This document shows positions 23,158-31,588 of a stretch of DNA of 64,000 bases, in pieces. The position numbers and the translations under genes were made by a program. The notes under the pieces are model-generated. The model saw nothing but the letters and a program-made list of their open reading frames with translations. It was not told the DNA's origin and ran no database searches. Source of the DNA: Micromonospora siamensis (GTDB lineage Bacteria; Actinomycetota; Actinomycetes; Mycobacteriales; Micromonosporaceae); the NCBI RefSeq assembly GCF_900090305.1, contig NZ_LT607751.1:2914001-2978000 (forward strand), written 5' to 3'. Positions within the stretch are counted from its first letter, which is position 1, and each line of letters starts with the position of its first letter.

Positions 23158-23369
23158 CCGCGGCCGGTCTCCGCCTGGAGCTCGTCGATCCGCTTCGAGG
23201 CCTCGGCCTTGGTGAGGTCCTCCGGCACCTCGGCGCCGGCCTCCTGGGCCAGGGTGTGCAGGTACGACTCCTGGGCGGCGGTGGGCGGCTCCTCGCCGGT
23301 GACCCACTCGTCGGGGTCCTTGACGGCGGCCTGCGGGTTGGCGTTGCTGCGGTTGGCGTCGGTCATCAT
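23151..23369 (-). CDS. DUF3072 domain protein
   Basis: A 72-residue acidic protein matching DUF3072: VKDPDEWVTGEEPPTAAQ, SYLHTLAQEAGAEVPEDL and TKAEASKRIDELQ. The family is small, cytosolic, widespread in actinobacteria and of unknown function. Two consecutive ATGs (23369, 23366) follow GAGGAG; a longer frame upstream is unlikely. A SigB-type promoter candidate stands 28 bases upstream, so it is probably stress-induced. Confidence 0.9.
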   Translation of the reverse strand: MMTDANRSNANPQAAVKDPDEWVTGEEPPTAAQESYLHTLAQEAGAEVPEDLTKAEASKRIDELQAETGRGQ

Positions 23370-23396
23370 CAGTCCTCTCCTCGAACACCTGTGCCA

Positions 23397-23422
23397 GTAC
23401 CCCGGTGGTGTCGGCTTCATTC
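23397..23422 (-). promoter_or_regulatory. SigB-type promoter candidate (GAAT-N16-GGGTAC) for DUF3072 gene
   Basis: On the minus strand GGGTAC (23402-23397) is preceded by 16 bases and GAAT, matching GNNT-N14-16-GGGTAC/T. The -10 ends 28 bases before the ATG, leaving room for a normal leader with the GAGGAG ribosome-binding site. Confidence 0.55.
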
Positions 23423-23449
23423 CGCCCCGCCGCCGCATACGATCACCGG

Positions 23450-24406
23450 ATGGACACGGGTGTGGTGGTGGTCGGCGCCGGGATCGCCGGGGTGGCGTGC
23501 GCGGTCGAGCTGACCCGGGCCGGGGTGCCGGTGGAGATCCGCGAACGGGGACGCGTCGCCGGCGGCCGGATGGCCAGCAAGCGCTTCGACGGGCGCCCCG
23601 CCGACCTGGGCGCCGCCTACTTCACCGTCGACGACCCGGACTTCGCCGCGGTCGCGCAGCAGTGGCGGGCCGCCGGGCTGGCCCGGGAGTGGACCGACAC
23701 CTTCGTCGCGTACGACCGTGACGGCCGGCGGGAACGGCGCGGGCCGGTGCGCTGGGCCGCCCCCGGTGGCCTGCGTTCCCTGGTCGAGCACCTGGCCCGG
23801 GACCTGCCGCTGACCGTCGACCGGCTGGTGCTCGGGGTCGAGCCGGGCCCGGTCGTCGACGGTCGGCCGTGCGCCGCGGTGGCGCTGGCGGTGCCCGGCC
23901 CGCAGGCCGCCCTGCTGCTCGACCCGGCGCTGGTCGAGGCGACCCGGGTGGTGCAGGACCAGCGCTGGACGGCCGCGCTCGCCGCCGTGCTGCGCTTCCC
24001 CGGCCGCCGCTGGGCCGACTTCCGGGGTGCGTTCGTCAACGACCACCCGGTGCTCGCCGTGGTCTGCGACGACGGCGACCGGCGCGGCGACGGCGCCCCG
24101 GTGCTGGTCGCGCACACCACCCCGGAGTTCGCCGCCGGGCACCTGGCCCAGCCGACGGGTGCCGGGCCGGCGATCGAGGAGGCCGTCCGGGACCTGCTCG
24201 GGCTCCCCGAGCCGGCCGAGTTGGTGCACGTGCACCGCTGGACGTACGCCAAGCCGGCGTCGACCGCGGAGGGGACGTACCACCTGGACGCCGACGGCAT
24301 CGGGCTGGCCGGGGACGCCTTCGGCGGCAAACCCCGGGTGCAGACCGCCTGGCGCTCCGGCCGCGACCTCGGCCGAGCCCTGACCACCCACCTGACCACC
24401 CCCTAA
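23450..24406 (+). CDS. Renalase-like FAD-dependent oxidoreductase
   Basis: A 318-residue flavoprotein. The dinucleotide-binding motif VVVGAGIAGVACAVEL is at residues 5-20, followed by the renalase-type GRVAGGRMASKRFDGRPADLGAAYF; the C-terminal LAGDAFGG binds the flavin ribityl region. Bacterial renalases oxidise dihydro-isomers of NAD(P)H that inhibit metabolism, a repair function, though exact substrate here is inferred. The ATG at 23450 gives the normal short N-terminus. It ends before a long hairpin. Confidence 0.87.
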   Translation: MDTGVVVVGAGIAGVACAVELTRAGVPVEIRERGRVAGGRMASKRFDGRPADLGAAYFTVDDPDFAAVAQQWRAAGLAREWTDTFVAYDRDGRRERRGPVRWAAPGGLRSLVEHLARDLPLTVDRLVLGVEPGPVVDGRPCAAVALAVPGPQAALLLDPALVEATRVVQDQRWTAALAAVLRFPGRRWADFRGAFVNDHPVLAVVCDDGDRRGDGAPVLVAHTTPEFAAGHLAQPTGAGPAIEEAVRDLLGLPEPAELVHVHRWTYAKPASTAEGTYHLDADGIGLAGDAFGGKPRVQTAWRSGRDLGRALTTHLTTP

Positions 24407-24414
24407 CCCCCGCC

Positions 24415-24483
24415 GCTCGTCGATCAGGGAGTTCTGGTCGTCCGGAAGCGCTCTCCGTGACGAAAACTCCTTGATCGACGAGC
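24415..24483. repeat. Palindromic intergenic repeat / bidirectional terminator
   Basis: Inverted repeat of 19 bp with one G-T pair (arms 24415-24433 and 24465-24483) separated by 31 bases, between convergent genes. Its arm, CGTCGATCAGGGAGTT, is a close variant of the IS30-flanking arm CGTTGATCATGAAGT, which suggests a dispersed family of intergenic hairpins. Confidence 0.75.
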
Positions 24484-24496
24484 CGGACGGGAGGGG

Positions 24497-25810
24497 TCAG
24501 CCGTTCGCGGCGGCCGGGGTCGGTTCACCGGCTGGGGTCGGTTCCTTGGCGGCCTGGCGTTCGGAGGTGTCCTGGGTGCGTTCGCCCTCGCGGTCCAGCA
24601 GTTGCATGACCGGGGTGGCGGCCATGCCGTGCACCACCACCGACACCAGCACCACCAGACCGGCCATCGCCCAGACGAGCTGCGCCTGCGGGAACTCCGT
24701 CTTCGTCGTGGCGTACGCCAGGTAGTAGAACGAGCCGACGCCCCGGATGCCGAACGCGGAGATCACCCAGTGCTCCGCCGGCCGACCGGGCGCCCCGCGC
24801 AGCGACAGCCAGCCCGCCAGCGGGCGGATCACGAAGATCAGGGCCAGCCCCACCGCGGCGGCCTGCCAGGTCAGCGGCTTGAGCAGGCCGCCGACGATCG
24901 CGCCGCCGAAGAGCAGCAGCAGCATGACGGTGAGCAGCCGCTCCACCTGCTCGGCGAAGTCGTGCAGCACCGAGTGGAACTCGTGGGTCCGCTCCGCCGC
25001 CCGGATCGCCCGCGCGGCCACGAAGACGGCGAGGAAGCCGTACCCGCCGGCCACCTCGACCAGCCCGTACGCCAGGAAGGTGGCGGCCAGGGCCAGGAAC
25101 CCCTCGGCGTGCTTGGCCAGCCGGATCTCGCTCGGGGCCCGGAAGAAGAGCTTGCCGAGCAGCCAGCCGATGAGCAGGCCGCCGCCCACCCCGACGGCGA
25201 GCTTGTAGAGCACGTCGACGGCGAACCACTCGGCGAACCAGTCGGCCGGGGCGAGGCTGGTGGAGGCGATGGCGATCGCCGCGTACACGAAGGGGAAGGC
25301 CAGCCCGTCGTTGAGCCCGGCCTCGGAGGTGAGGGCGAAGCGCACCTCGTCCTCGGAGTCCTCCGCGTCGGTCGGCTCACCGACCTGCACGTCGGAGGCG
25401 AGCACCGGGTCGGTGGGGGCCAGCGCGGCGCCCAGCAGCAGCGCGGTGGCCGGCACCAGGCCCGCCCACCACCAGCCGAGCAGCGCCACCGCCGCGATGC
25501 ACAGCGGCATGGCGATGGCCAGCAGCCGCCAGGTCGACGACCAGCGGCGCCAGCTCAGTGGCCGGTCGATCTTCAGTCCGGCGCCCATCAGGGCGACGAT
25601 CACCCCGACCTCGGTCAGGTGGGTGGTGAACGTGTCGAACCGGAGCGGGTCGGGCACGGGCAGCCCGACCGGGAGCAGGAACACCAGCATGCCCAGCCCG
25701 AGGAAGGCGATCGGCATGGAGAGGGGCCGGCGTTCCAGCACCCGGGGCAGGATCCCCGCGAGCAGGGCGCCGATCCCCACCACTGCGAACGCCACGTCTA
25801 CCGGCTCCAC
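24497..25810 (-). CDS. CPA1-type cation:proton antiporter
   Basis: A 437-residue membrane protein with about 12 hydrophobic helices and a polar C-terminal tail (about 35 residues). Transport motifs are visible as LAPTDPVLASDV (discontinuous helix 4 region), EAGLNDGLAFPFVY (ND pair of the ion-binding site, CPA1/NhaP type) and FGIRGVGSFYYLAYA. It exchanges protons for Na+ or K+ at the inner membrane. GTG start at 25810 follows AAGGGTGG. Single gene, convergent with the renalase-like gene. Confidence 0.92.
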   Translation of the reverse strand: MEPVDVAFAVVGIGALLAGILPRVLERRPLSMPIAFLGLGMLVFLLPVGLPVPDPLRFDTFTTHLTEVGVIVALMGAGLKIDRPLSWRRWSSTWRLLAIAMPLCIAAVALLGWWWAGLVPATALLLGAALAPTDPVLASDVQVGEPTDAEDSEDEVRFALTSEAGLNDGLAFPFVYAAIAIASTSLAPADWFAEWFAVDVLYKLAVGVGGGLLIGWLLGKLFFRAPSEIRLAKHAEGFLALAATFLAYGLVEVAGGYGFLAVFVAARAIRAAERTHEFHSVLHDFAEQVERLLTVMLLLLFGGAIVGGLLKPLTWQAAAVGLALIFVIRPLAGWLSLRGAPGRPAEHWVISAFGIRGVGSFYYLAYATTKTEFPQAQLVWAMAGLVVLVSVVVHGMAATPVMQLLDREGERTQDTSERQAAKEPTPAGEPTPAAANG

Positions 25811-25904
25811 GACACCACCCTTCGGCCTCGCCCGTGCCTCGGGGAGGTGGTGACACACCTTGCCCTGCGGACGACCCCGCCAATCGTGGCTGTCCGGGTG
25901 ATCG

Positions 25905-26582
25905 TCACCGCAGTGCGGCGATCGGGCTTTCCGCCAGGCCGGCCAGCAGCGCCGCCGGGTCGTCGTAGACGGCCACCGCGCCCGCGCCGGCCAGCTCGCC
26001 GCGGCTGGTGCCGCCGCAGGCCAGCCCGATGCACGGGATGTCCAGCTTGCCGGCCGCCGCCACGTCCCAGACCGAGTCGCCGACGAACACCACCTCGGCG
26101 GCGTCCAGTCCGGCCTGCTCGAGCGCGGCGATCAGGATGTCCGGCGCCGGCTTGCTCTGCTGCGCGTCCGCCGAGCTGGTCACCGTGTCGATCACGTCGT
26201 CGGCGTCGAGCACCTTGCGCAGCGCGGCCAGCTCGTGCTCGGCGGCGGAGGTGGCCAGCACCACCCGCAGGCCCCGCGCCGCGCAGGCCCGCAACAGCTC
26301 CGCCGCGCCGGGCAGCGGGGCCAGCCGTTCGAACCAGCCCGCGAAGAGACTGTCGTGGGCGTCGCGGAGCTTGTCGTCCTGGTCCCGGTCGCGTTCCGCG
26401 CCGAGCAGGTGGTCGAGGAGCTTGTCCGAGCCCATCCCGATGGACCGGTGGATGACCGCCATGGGCACCCGGTGGTCGGCCTGGCGCAGCGCCTCCCACC
26501 AGGCGACGGTGTGCAGGTAGGTCGTGTCGACGAGGGTCCCGTCGACGTCGAGGAGGACTCCGCTGCGCTTCAGATCGGGCAT
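25905..26582 (-). CDS. HAD-superfamily hydrolase (phosphoglycolate phosphatase-like)
   Basis: A 225-residue HAD protein: motif I is LLDVDGTLVDT, motif II is VVLATSA, the lysine is in SKPAPD, and motif IV is VFVGDSVWDVAAAG. The helical cap is class C1. It dephosphorylates a small metabolite; identity unknown. Lies 10 bases after the large SpoIIE-type phosphatase gene and is probably co-transcribed with it. Confidence 0.92.
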   Translation of the reverse strand: MPDLKRSGVLLDVDGTLVDTTYLHTVAWWEALRQADHRVPMAVIHRSIGMGSDKLLDHLLGAERDRDQDDKLRDAHDSLFAGWFERLAPLPGAAELLRACAARGLRVVLATSAAEHELAALRKVLDADDVIDTVTSSADAQQSKPAPDILIAALEQAGLDAAEVVFVGDSVWDVAAAGKLDIPCIGLACGGTSRGELAGAGAVAVYDDPAALLAGLAESPIAALR

Positions 26583-26592
26583 GGCGCTCCTC

Positions 26593-28749
26593 CTACCCGT
26601 CGGAACCGTCCGCGACGCCTGGCCGGTCGGCCGGGATGAGGATCTCGAACCAGACGGTCGAACCGCGCACCGTGGGGTCGGTGCCCCAGGCGTCGCTCAG
26701 CTCCTCGATCAGCCCGAGGCCCCGGCCCCGGCTGCTCAGCGTGTCGGTCTGGGCGCGGGTCACCGTGCCCCGGGTGCCCGAGTCGGCGACCGAGACCAGC
26801 AGCCGTTCCGGGCTCAGGTCGACCGCCACCCGGGCGGCCGTGCCGGCGTGCAGCAGCGCGTTGGTGGTCAGCTCGCTGGTGCACAGCACGGCCGCGCCGA
26901 TCACCTGCTCGGGCACCTGCCAGTCGGTGAGCTGGCCGGTCATCCAGTGCCGGACCCGGCTCGGCGCGGTCGGCTCGGCCGGCACCTCCATGCTCGCCGA
27001 CCGGCTCGGCCGGAGCGCGTGCTCCACGGCCAGCACCGCGACGTCGTCCTCGGTGGCGCCCGGCACCGCCGCGCTGGCCACCGCGCACAGCGCCCGGGGG
27101 TCGCCGCTGCCCGCCCCGGCCACCGCCGCCGCCAGCCCGTCCAGCCCCGCCGACAGGTCCTGCCAGCGTCGCTCGACCACCCCGTCGCTGAACATCAGCA
27201 GCGTGTCGCCGGCGGTGAACGGCACGGTGGCCGTACCCGGGCGGCAGCCCAGCCCGAGTGGCGGGCCGGCGGGCAGGTCGACGTAGCGGGCGGTGCCCGT
27301 ACCGTCCGGGGCGCAGCGCCGGATCAGCGGCGCCGGGTGCCCGGCGCTGGCCAGGGTGACCTGCTGCGACTCCAGGTCGATCACCCCGAAGACCACCGTG
27401 ACGAACAGCTCGTAGGTGTCGGCCTCGGTGCCGAGGCTGGCGACCAGCCGGTCCAGGCCGCCGAGCACCGCGTCCGGTCGGGGGTCGCTCAGCGCCAGCG
27501 CACGCAGCGCGGCGCGGACCTGCCCCATCCGGGCGGCGGCCTGCACGTCGTGGCCCGCCACGTCGCCGAGCACCACACCCAGCCCGCCGGTGGGCAGGGT
27601 GAACGCGTCGTAGAAGTCGCCGCCGGCGGCGTTGCCGTCCACGCCCGGCTCGTAGCGGGCGGCGATCCGCAGCCGGGGCATCGCCGGCAGGTGCTCCGGC
27701 AGCATGCTGCGTTGCAGCAGCTGGGCGGTGCCGTGCTGGGTCTCGAACCGGCGGGCCCGCTCGGCGGCCTGGCCGACCAGCTCCACCGCCGCGGCGAGCA
27801 GGGCCCGTTCCGCGCCGGTCCAGGTGTGCGCCTCCTGGTAGCCCACCGACAGCGCGCCGCGGATCACCGACGAGCGCAGCGGCAGCACCGCCAGCGCCCG
27901 GATCTTCTGGTCGTGGCGGTCCACCGCGCTGTCCCGCAGCGGCTGGCCGTCGGCGACCAGGAACGGCACCCCGCTGCGGGCGGTGGCGATCACCGGAGCG
28001 GCGGAGTCCTGGGCGGCCCGCCGCCACAACGGCGGCAGCCGCTCGTCGGCCTCGTCCAGCAGCTCGCCCCGGACCCGCCGCACCGTACGCCAGTTGCTGC
28101 CCTCGTCGATCGCGAAGGACACCCGGTCGGCGTCGAACGACCCCAGCGCGTAGCGCAGCGTCACCCGCGCCACGTCGTCCAGGGTGAGCGTGCCGGCCAG
28201 TGCTGCGGCGAAGTCGCTGAGGCTCTGCAGCTGCTGGGTGACCTGGCTGGTCTGCACCAGCACGCTCAGCACCCCGACGATGCGGCCCGCGCTGTCCTGC
28301 ACCGCCGAGTGCGCCCGGGTGAAGGCGGCCCGGCCGGCGGTGCCGAGGCTGCGGTGGATCGGCAGCGTCGAGTCGCGCTCCAGGAACGGCTCGCCGCGCC
28401 GGTAGGTGCGCTCGATCACCTCGGCGGCGCCGGGGGCGTGCCACACGTCGGCGAAGACCTCGGCTGCGGGCCGACCGATCGCGGCGGGGTGCCGCGGGCC
28501 GAGCACCTCGGCGTACCCCTCGTTGTAGAGCAGCACGAAGTCGTCGCCGTAGAGCAGGCACATCGGCACCGGCGAGGCGAGGACGACGTCGATGACCGCG
28601 CGTACGGCCGGGTCCCACCGCTCGCGCGGACCCAGCGGGGTGTCGCCCCACGGGTGGGCGAGCACCGCGGCCGCCGCGTCGGTGGGCCCGGGAGCCTCCG
28701 TGGGAGCGGGAGCGGATGGGGTGGGAACTCGCCCGACCGTGCCTGGCAT
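26593..28749 (-). CDS. PAS-GAF-SpoIIE phosphatase with C-terminal anti-sigma-kinase-like HATPase domain
   Basis: A 718-residue cytosolic signalling protein. Order: PAS-like domain (about 30-160, with MCLLYGDDFVLLYNEGYAEVLG), GAF domain (about 175-335), SpoIIE/PP2C-type phosphatase (about 355-570, with GGDFYDAF, VLGDVAGHDVQAA and FSDGVVERR), and a RsbW-like histidine-kinase-type ATPase (about 600-705, with ELTTNALLHAG and GRGLGLIEELSDAWG). Such proteins dephosphorylate anti-anti-sigma factors and can also phosphorylate them, tuning SigB/SigF-type sigma factors to a sensed signal. No partner anti-sigma gene is adjacent; the sigma factor at 12.6 kb is a possible distant target. Confidence 0.94.
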   Translation of the reverse strand: MPGTVGRVPTPSAPAPTEAPGPTDAAAAVLAHPWGDTPLGPRERWDPAVRAVIDVVLASPVPMCLLYGDDFVLLYNEGYAEVLGPRHPAAIGRPAAEVFADVWHAPGAAEVIERTYRRGEPFLERDSTLPIHRSLGTAGRAAFTRAHSAVQDSAGRIVGVLSVLVQTSQVTQQLQSLSDFAAALAGTLTLDDVARVTLRYALGSFDADRVSFAIDEGSNWRTVRRVRGELLDEADERLPPLWRRAAQDSAAPVIATARSGVPFLVADGQPLRDSAVDRHDQKIRALAVLPLRSSVIRGALSVGYQEAHTWTGAERALLAAAVELVGQAAERARRFETQHGTAQLLQRSMLPEHLPAMPRLRIAARYEPGVDGNAAGGDFYDAFTLPTGGLGVVLGDVAGHDVQAAARMGQVRAALRALALSDPRPDAVLGGLDRLVASLGTEADTYELFVTVVFGVIDLESQQVTLASAGHPAPLIRRCAPDGTGTARYVDLPAGPPLGLGCRPGTATVPFTAGDTLLMFSDGVVERRWQDLSAGLDGLAAAVAGAGSGDPRALCAVASAAVPGATEDDVAVLAVEHALRPSRSASMEVPAEPTAPSRVRHWMTGQLTDWQVPEQVIGAAVLCTSELTTNALLHAGTAARVAVDLSPERLLVSVADSGTRGTVTRAQTDTLSSRGRGLGLIEELSDAWGTDPTVRGSTVWFEILIPADRPGVADGSDG

Positions 28750-28877
28750 GGACGCAGCCTATCCGGAGCCCCGACCGGGCGACCCGATCATGCCGGCCGA
28801 GCCGGCGCGGCGGAGAGTTCCGGCAGGTCACGGCCGGTATGCCGGCCGATGTCGGGAAATTCCGCCAGGCGGCTGCG

Positions 28878-28902
28878 GCGTGCTGCCCGGTCGAGGGGGT
28901 AT
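28878..28902 (+). promoter_or_regulatory. SigB-type promoter candidate (GCGT-N15-GGGTAT)
   Basis: GCGT at 28878-28881 and GGGTAT at 28897-28902 with a 15-base spacer, 36 bases before the start of the TM-helix protein gene and its AGGAGGGA ribosome-binding site. Confidence 0.5.
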
Positions 28903-28938
28903 GCGGGCGGCGCTAGTCCATGCGACAGGAGGGACATC

Positions 28939-29790
28939 ATGCCGAAAACCCTCGCGGTCGGGCAGGCCGACATCGGTTCCGCCCTGACCGACTTCTGGAG
29001 GTCGGTGCTGCTCTTCATCCCGAGGGCCATCGCGTTCATCGTGATCCTCGTGGTGGGCTGGCTCATCGCCCGAGCCGTGCTGAAGATCGTGGACGCGGCA
29101 CTGGAACGGGTCGGGTTCGACCGGGCGGTCGAACGCGGCGGCATCAAACGTGCGCTGGAACGGACCAAGTACGACGCCAGTGACATCCTGGCCAAGCTGG
29201 CCTACTACGCCGTGCTGCTGTTCACCCTGCAGTTCGCCTTCGGGGTGTGGGGACCCAACGCGATCAGCGACCTGATCCGCGGCGTGATCTCCTGGCTGCC
29301 CAGGGCGTTCGTGGCGATCATCATCGTGGTCGTGGCCGCCGCCATCGCCAACGCGGTGCGCGACCTGATCACCGGGGCGCTGGGCGGGCTGTCGTACGGA
29401 AAGGTGCTGGCCGACCTGACCGCCGTGTTCATCCTGGCGCTCGGCATCATCGCCGCGCTGAACCAGGTGGGCATCGCCACCACGGTCACCACGCCGGTGC
29501 TGATCGCGGTCCTGGCCACGGTGGCCGGCATCCTGGTCGTCGGCGTCGGCGGTGGTCTGGTGAAGCCGATGCAGAACCGCTGGGACGGCTGGCTCAACCG
29601 GATGGCCGAGGAGTCCCGGGCGATCCAGGCGCAGCGGCAGGGGCAGAACGCCGGGCGCAGCGACTACGAGCGGCAGATGGCCGACCGTGGTGGTCAGCGT
29701 ACCCAGGTGATGCCGGAGTCCTCGATGACCGGGTCGCGCGGCGGCCGGCCGGGGGACGAGACCCAGCAGTTCGGCCGGCCGAACGGCTGA
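28939..29790 (+). CDS. Small mechanosensitive-channel-like TM-helix protein
   Basis: A 283-residue membrane protein with about five hydrophobic helices. Repeated units of the conserved TM-helix type found at the N-terminus of MscS-like channels are visible: FIPRAIAFIVILVVGWLIAR, WLPRAFVAIIIVVVAAAIAN, and a later VAGILVVGVGGGL helix. The MscS beta domain is absent, so channel activity is uncertain. The C-terminal 70 residues are polar, glutamine- and arginine-rich. AGGAGGGA precedes the ATG. A stress-type promoter candidate lies upstream. Confidence 0.82.
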   Translation: MPKTLAVGQADIGSALTDFWRSVLLFIPRAIAFIVILVVGWLIARAVLKIVDAALERVGFDRAVERGGIKRALERTKYDASDILAKLAYYAVLLFTLQFAFGVWGPNAISDLIRGVISWLPRAFVAIIIVVVAAAIANAVRDLITGALGGLSYGKVLADLTAVFILALGIIAALNQVGIATTVTTPVLIAVLATVAGILVVGVGGGLVKPMQNRWDGWLNRMAEESRAIQAQRQGQNAGRSDYERQMADRGGQRTQVMPESSMTGSRGGRPGDETQQFGRPNG

Positions 29791-29806
29791 GCCGGCGACG
29801 GTGCGA

Positions 29807-29842
29807 CGAGGGTGTCCGCGGGGCGATCGCGGGCACCCTTCG
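29807..29842. terminator. Hairpin terminator between convergent genes
   Basis: CGAGGGTGTCCGCG (29807-29820) pairs with CGCGGGCACCCTTCG (29828-29842) with one bulge and one G-T pair, loop of 7. Confidence 0.65.
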
Positions 29843-29848
29843 CCGTGC

Positions 29849-30211
29849 TCAGGCCAGGTGTCGGGGATCCAGCGAGCGGGTCAGCGCGCAGACCGCCAGC
29901 AGGCGGGTGAGCGTCCAGTCGGGCTCCGCCCACCAGTCGGCGTCGGCGGGCGGCCACCAGCCGTGCTGGCGGGCAGCGGAGCGTACTCCCTCGGCGTAGC
30001 CGGCGAGGGCGGCCGGGGTGAGCGGCCGGCGGTCGCCGTCGAGGCTGTCGCGGACGGCGGCGGCGTGCTGGTCGACGCTCGCCAGCAGGCCCGGCCGGGC
30101 GGCCGCCGCGGCCATGCCGGCGGTCCCGACCGACGCCGTCAGCAGGGCGAGGGTGGACCGGGCGGAGGCCACCGCGGTTCCGGTGGTTACCTGGGGGTAC
30201 GGCACTCGCAT
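29849..30211 (-). CDS. Hypothetical protein
   Basis: A 120-residue protein not assigned to a family. The first 45 residues are alanine/threonine-rich and only weakly hydrophobic; the rest contains a tryptophan-rich patch (HGWWPPADADWWAEPDW) and a leucine-rich end (LTRLLAVCALTRSLD). No signal peptide or membrane segment is convincing. GC-rich third positions and a terminator shared with its convergent neighbour support it as a real gene. It is divergent from the next hypothetical gene. Confidence 0.65.
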   Translation of the reverse strand: MRVPYPQVTTGTAVASARSTLALLTASVGTAGMAAAAARPGLLASVDQHAAAVRDSLDGDRRPLTPAALAGYAEGVRSAARQHGWWPPADADWWAEPDWTLTRLLAVCALTRSLDPRHLA

Positions 30212-30356
30212 GAGCTACGAGGCTAGCCATCCGGTGCCTCGGGCAACCTCGGCCGCTCGGGTCGACCGGACTCGGTCGCCGGGATTGACCCGGATTCCGC
30301 TGGGCAGAAGGAGAAGCGGGCCCCGATCGGGGCGGACCGGGGATGCGGAGGCACGG

Positions 30357-30806
30357 ATGGGACAACGGGTGGACGGGCCGGACGAGGCCCACCGGCGGCC
30401 GGCCGGGGTGAGCGACGAGACGGTCGCGGCGCTCGGCAAGCTCAGTGAGGCGCTGGAGACGGTGGAGCGGGTACGCGGCCACCTCTATTCGCTGCACCAG
30501 CTGGTGGGGCACGCCGACCTGATGCTCGACGAGGCGGTGGAGAAGTTCCGCGCCGCCGGGCACCCGGAGATCGCCGACCGGATCGCCACGGAGCTGCTCG
30601 GCCGCAACGTCATCGCGGGCCGGTGGACGTTCCAGATCGTCGAGGACTTCGACGACGGCTACTACGCGCTCTTCCGCCAGGTCGACCGGGACGCCCGCGA
30701 CGAACTGGTCGACGGTATGCGGCACCTGTACGAGGCGGAGATGAAGGAGGAGCGGCGTACCCGGGGGCTGCCCGGGCACGAGGCGCGGCCCGGCCGCCGG
30801 GGCTAG
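30357..30806 (+). CDS. Conserved-looking hypothetical cytosolic protein
   Basis: A 149-residue charged protein with no membrane segments. Long amphipathic helices dominate: TVAALGKLSEALETVERVRG, then LMLDEAVEKFRAAGHPEIADRIATELLG, and a tryptophan/phenylalanine patch RWTFQIVEDFDDGYYALF. The C-terminal 20 residues are basic. GGAG precedes the ATG. Not recognised; it overlaps the convergent small membrane gene by 4 bases. Confidence 0.72.
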   Translation: MGQRVDGPDEAHRRPAGVSDETVAALGKLSEALETVERVRGHLYSLHQLVGHADLMLDEAVEKFRAAGHPEIADRIATELLGRNVIAGRWTFQIVEDFDDGYYALFRQVDRDARDELVDGMRHLYEAEMKEERRTRGLPGHEARPGRRG

Positions 30807-31012
30807 TCGGCGCCGGCGCCTTCCGGCTGGCGACGCTTGGTGTCGTCGGCGAGAATCACGGTGGCCACCATCAGCGCGACGCAGAGGCTGAACAGCCACG
30901 AGTCGTCGGAGACCAACCAGGCGGCGACGGGGGCCTGGAGCGCGGCGAGCAGGAAGCCGAGCCAGGCCAGCCGACGCTGACGTGGGGTGAGGATGCCGGA
31001 GCCCTGTTGCAT
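30803..31012 (-). CDS. Small two-helix membrane protein
   Basis: A 69-residue protein with a basic N-terminus (PRQRRLAWLG) and two hydrophobic segments (LGFLLAALQAPVAAWLV, and LFSLCVALMVATVILA), ending in a charged tail. Predicted hairpin topology in the cytoplasmic membrane. Function unknown. Confidence 0.68.
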   Translation of the reverse strand: MQQGSGILTPRQRRLAWLGFLLAALQAPVAAWLVSDDSWLFSLCVALMVATVILADDTKRRQPEGAGAD

Positions 31013-31163
31013 TCCGAAAGTCTTACGCGACGGCCCCGGCCCGCCCGAGCCCTCGGCGTCGATTCTGGATGACCTGTCCGCTTTTCCGGACGACCGGGCC
31101 GCATATTTTGTCGGTTCGGGGGTGGTCGGTGGCGGCGCCGGTTGTTCTCGTCGGGCACGACGA

Positions 31164-31191
31164 AGGCGCCCGGCCGTACGCCCGGGCGCCT
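31164..31191. terminator. Hairpin terminator
   Basis: Perfect 10-bp stem (AGGCGCCCGG at 31164-31173, CCGGGCGCCT at 31182-31191), loop of 8, downstream of the minus-strand hypothetical gene that ends at 31209. Confidence 0.75.
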
Positions 31192-31208
31192 GACCTCGCC
31201 GCAGCGCC

Positions 31209-31469
31209 TCACATGGTGTCCGGACCGGTCCGTCCCGTGGTCGACGGCCGGTACGCGCGCTCGGCGTCGGTCATCTCCCGCCGTTCGGCCTGCGGGCCGG
31301 CGCCGCGGTCGACCGCCTCCGGCCCGTGACCGAAGGCCGCCTCCTCACCCGCGTCGTTGCCGGTGACGTCGTCGGCCTGCCCGTCGATGGTCGACCGGGC
31401 GATGGCCCGGTCCAGCTCCTCCAGCGGGGTCTTCTGCTCGTCCCGCCACACCCTGTCGTTGTCCGTCAT
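31209..31469 (-). CDS. Small acidic hypothetical protein under a SigB-type promoter
   Basis: An 86-residue hydrophilic protein with no membrane segment, rich in Asp, Glu, Gly and Arg. N-terminus VWRDEQKTPLEELDRAIARS is helical; the middle (DDVTGNDAGEEAAFGHGPEA) looks disordered. Not recognised, but it has the composition of small actinobacterial stress proteins. The ATG at 31469 lies only 9 bases after the -10 of a very good SigB-type promoter, so the message may be nearly leaderless; an AGAGGG stands just before the ATG. Confidence 0.78.
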   Translation of the reverse strand: MTDNDRVWRDEQKTPLEELDRAIARSTIDGQADDVTGNDAGEEAAFGHGPEAVDRGAGPQAERREMTDAERAYRPSTTGRTGPDTM

Positions 31470-31478
31470 CCCTCTGCG

Positions 31479-31503
31479 GTACCCGGGCGGGATGATCGCA
31501 AAC
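31479..31503 (-). promoter_or_regulatory. SigB-type promoter (GTTT-N15-GGGTAC)
   Basis: On the minus strand GTTT (31503-31500), 15-base spacer, GGGTAC (31484-31479). The -10 ends 9 bases before the ATG of the downstream gene. Confidence 0.72.
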
Positions 31504-31531
31504 GGCCGCCTGGACGGGCGGGCCCGGAACG

Positions 31532-31567
31532 CGCCGACGGCCGCCGGAGATCCGGCGGCCGTCGGCG
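31532..31567 (-). terminator. Strong hairpin terminator after the SRPBCC gene
   Basis: Perfect 17-bp inverted repeat (31532-31548 and 31551-31567) around GA, 22 bases after the stop of the minus-strand SRPBCC gene and just upstream of the next promoter. Confidence 0.85.
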
Positions 31568-31588
31568 AAGACGGAACGGGGGAGGGGA

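Noticed and set aside
26524-28938. Upstream extension of the TM-helix gene frame by about 800 codons
   Set aside because: It overlaps the PAS/SpoIIE gene in antisense. The ATG at 28939 has a good ribosome-binding site.
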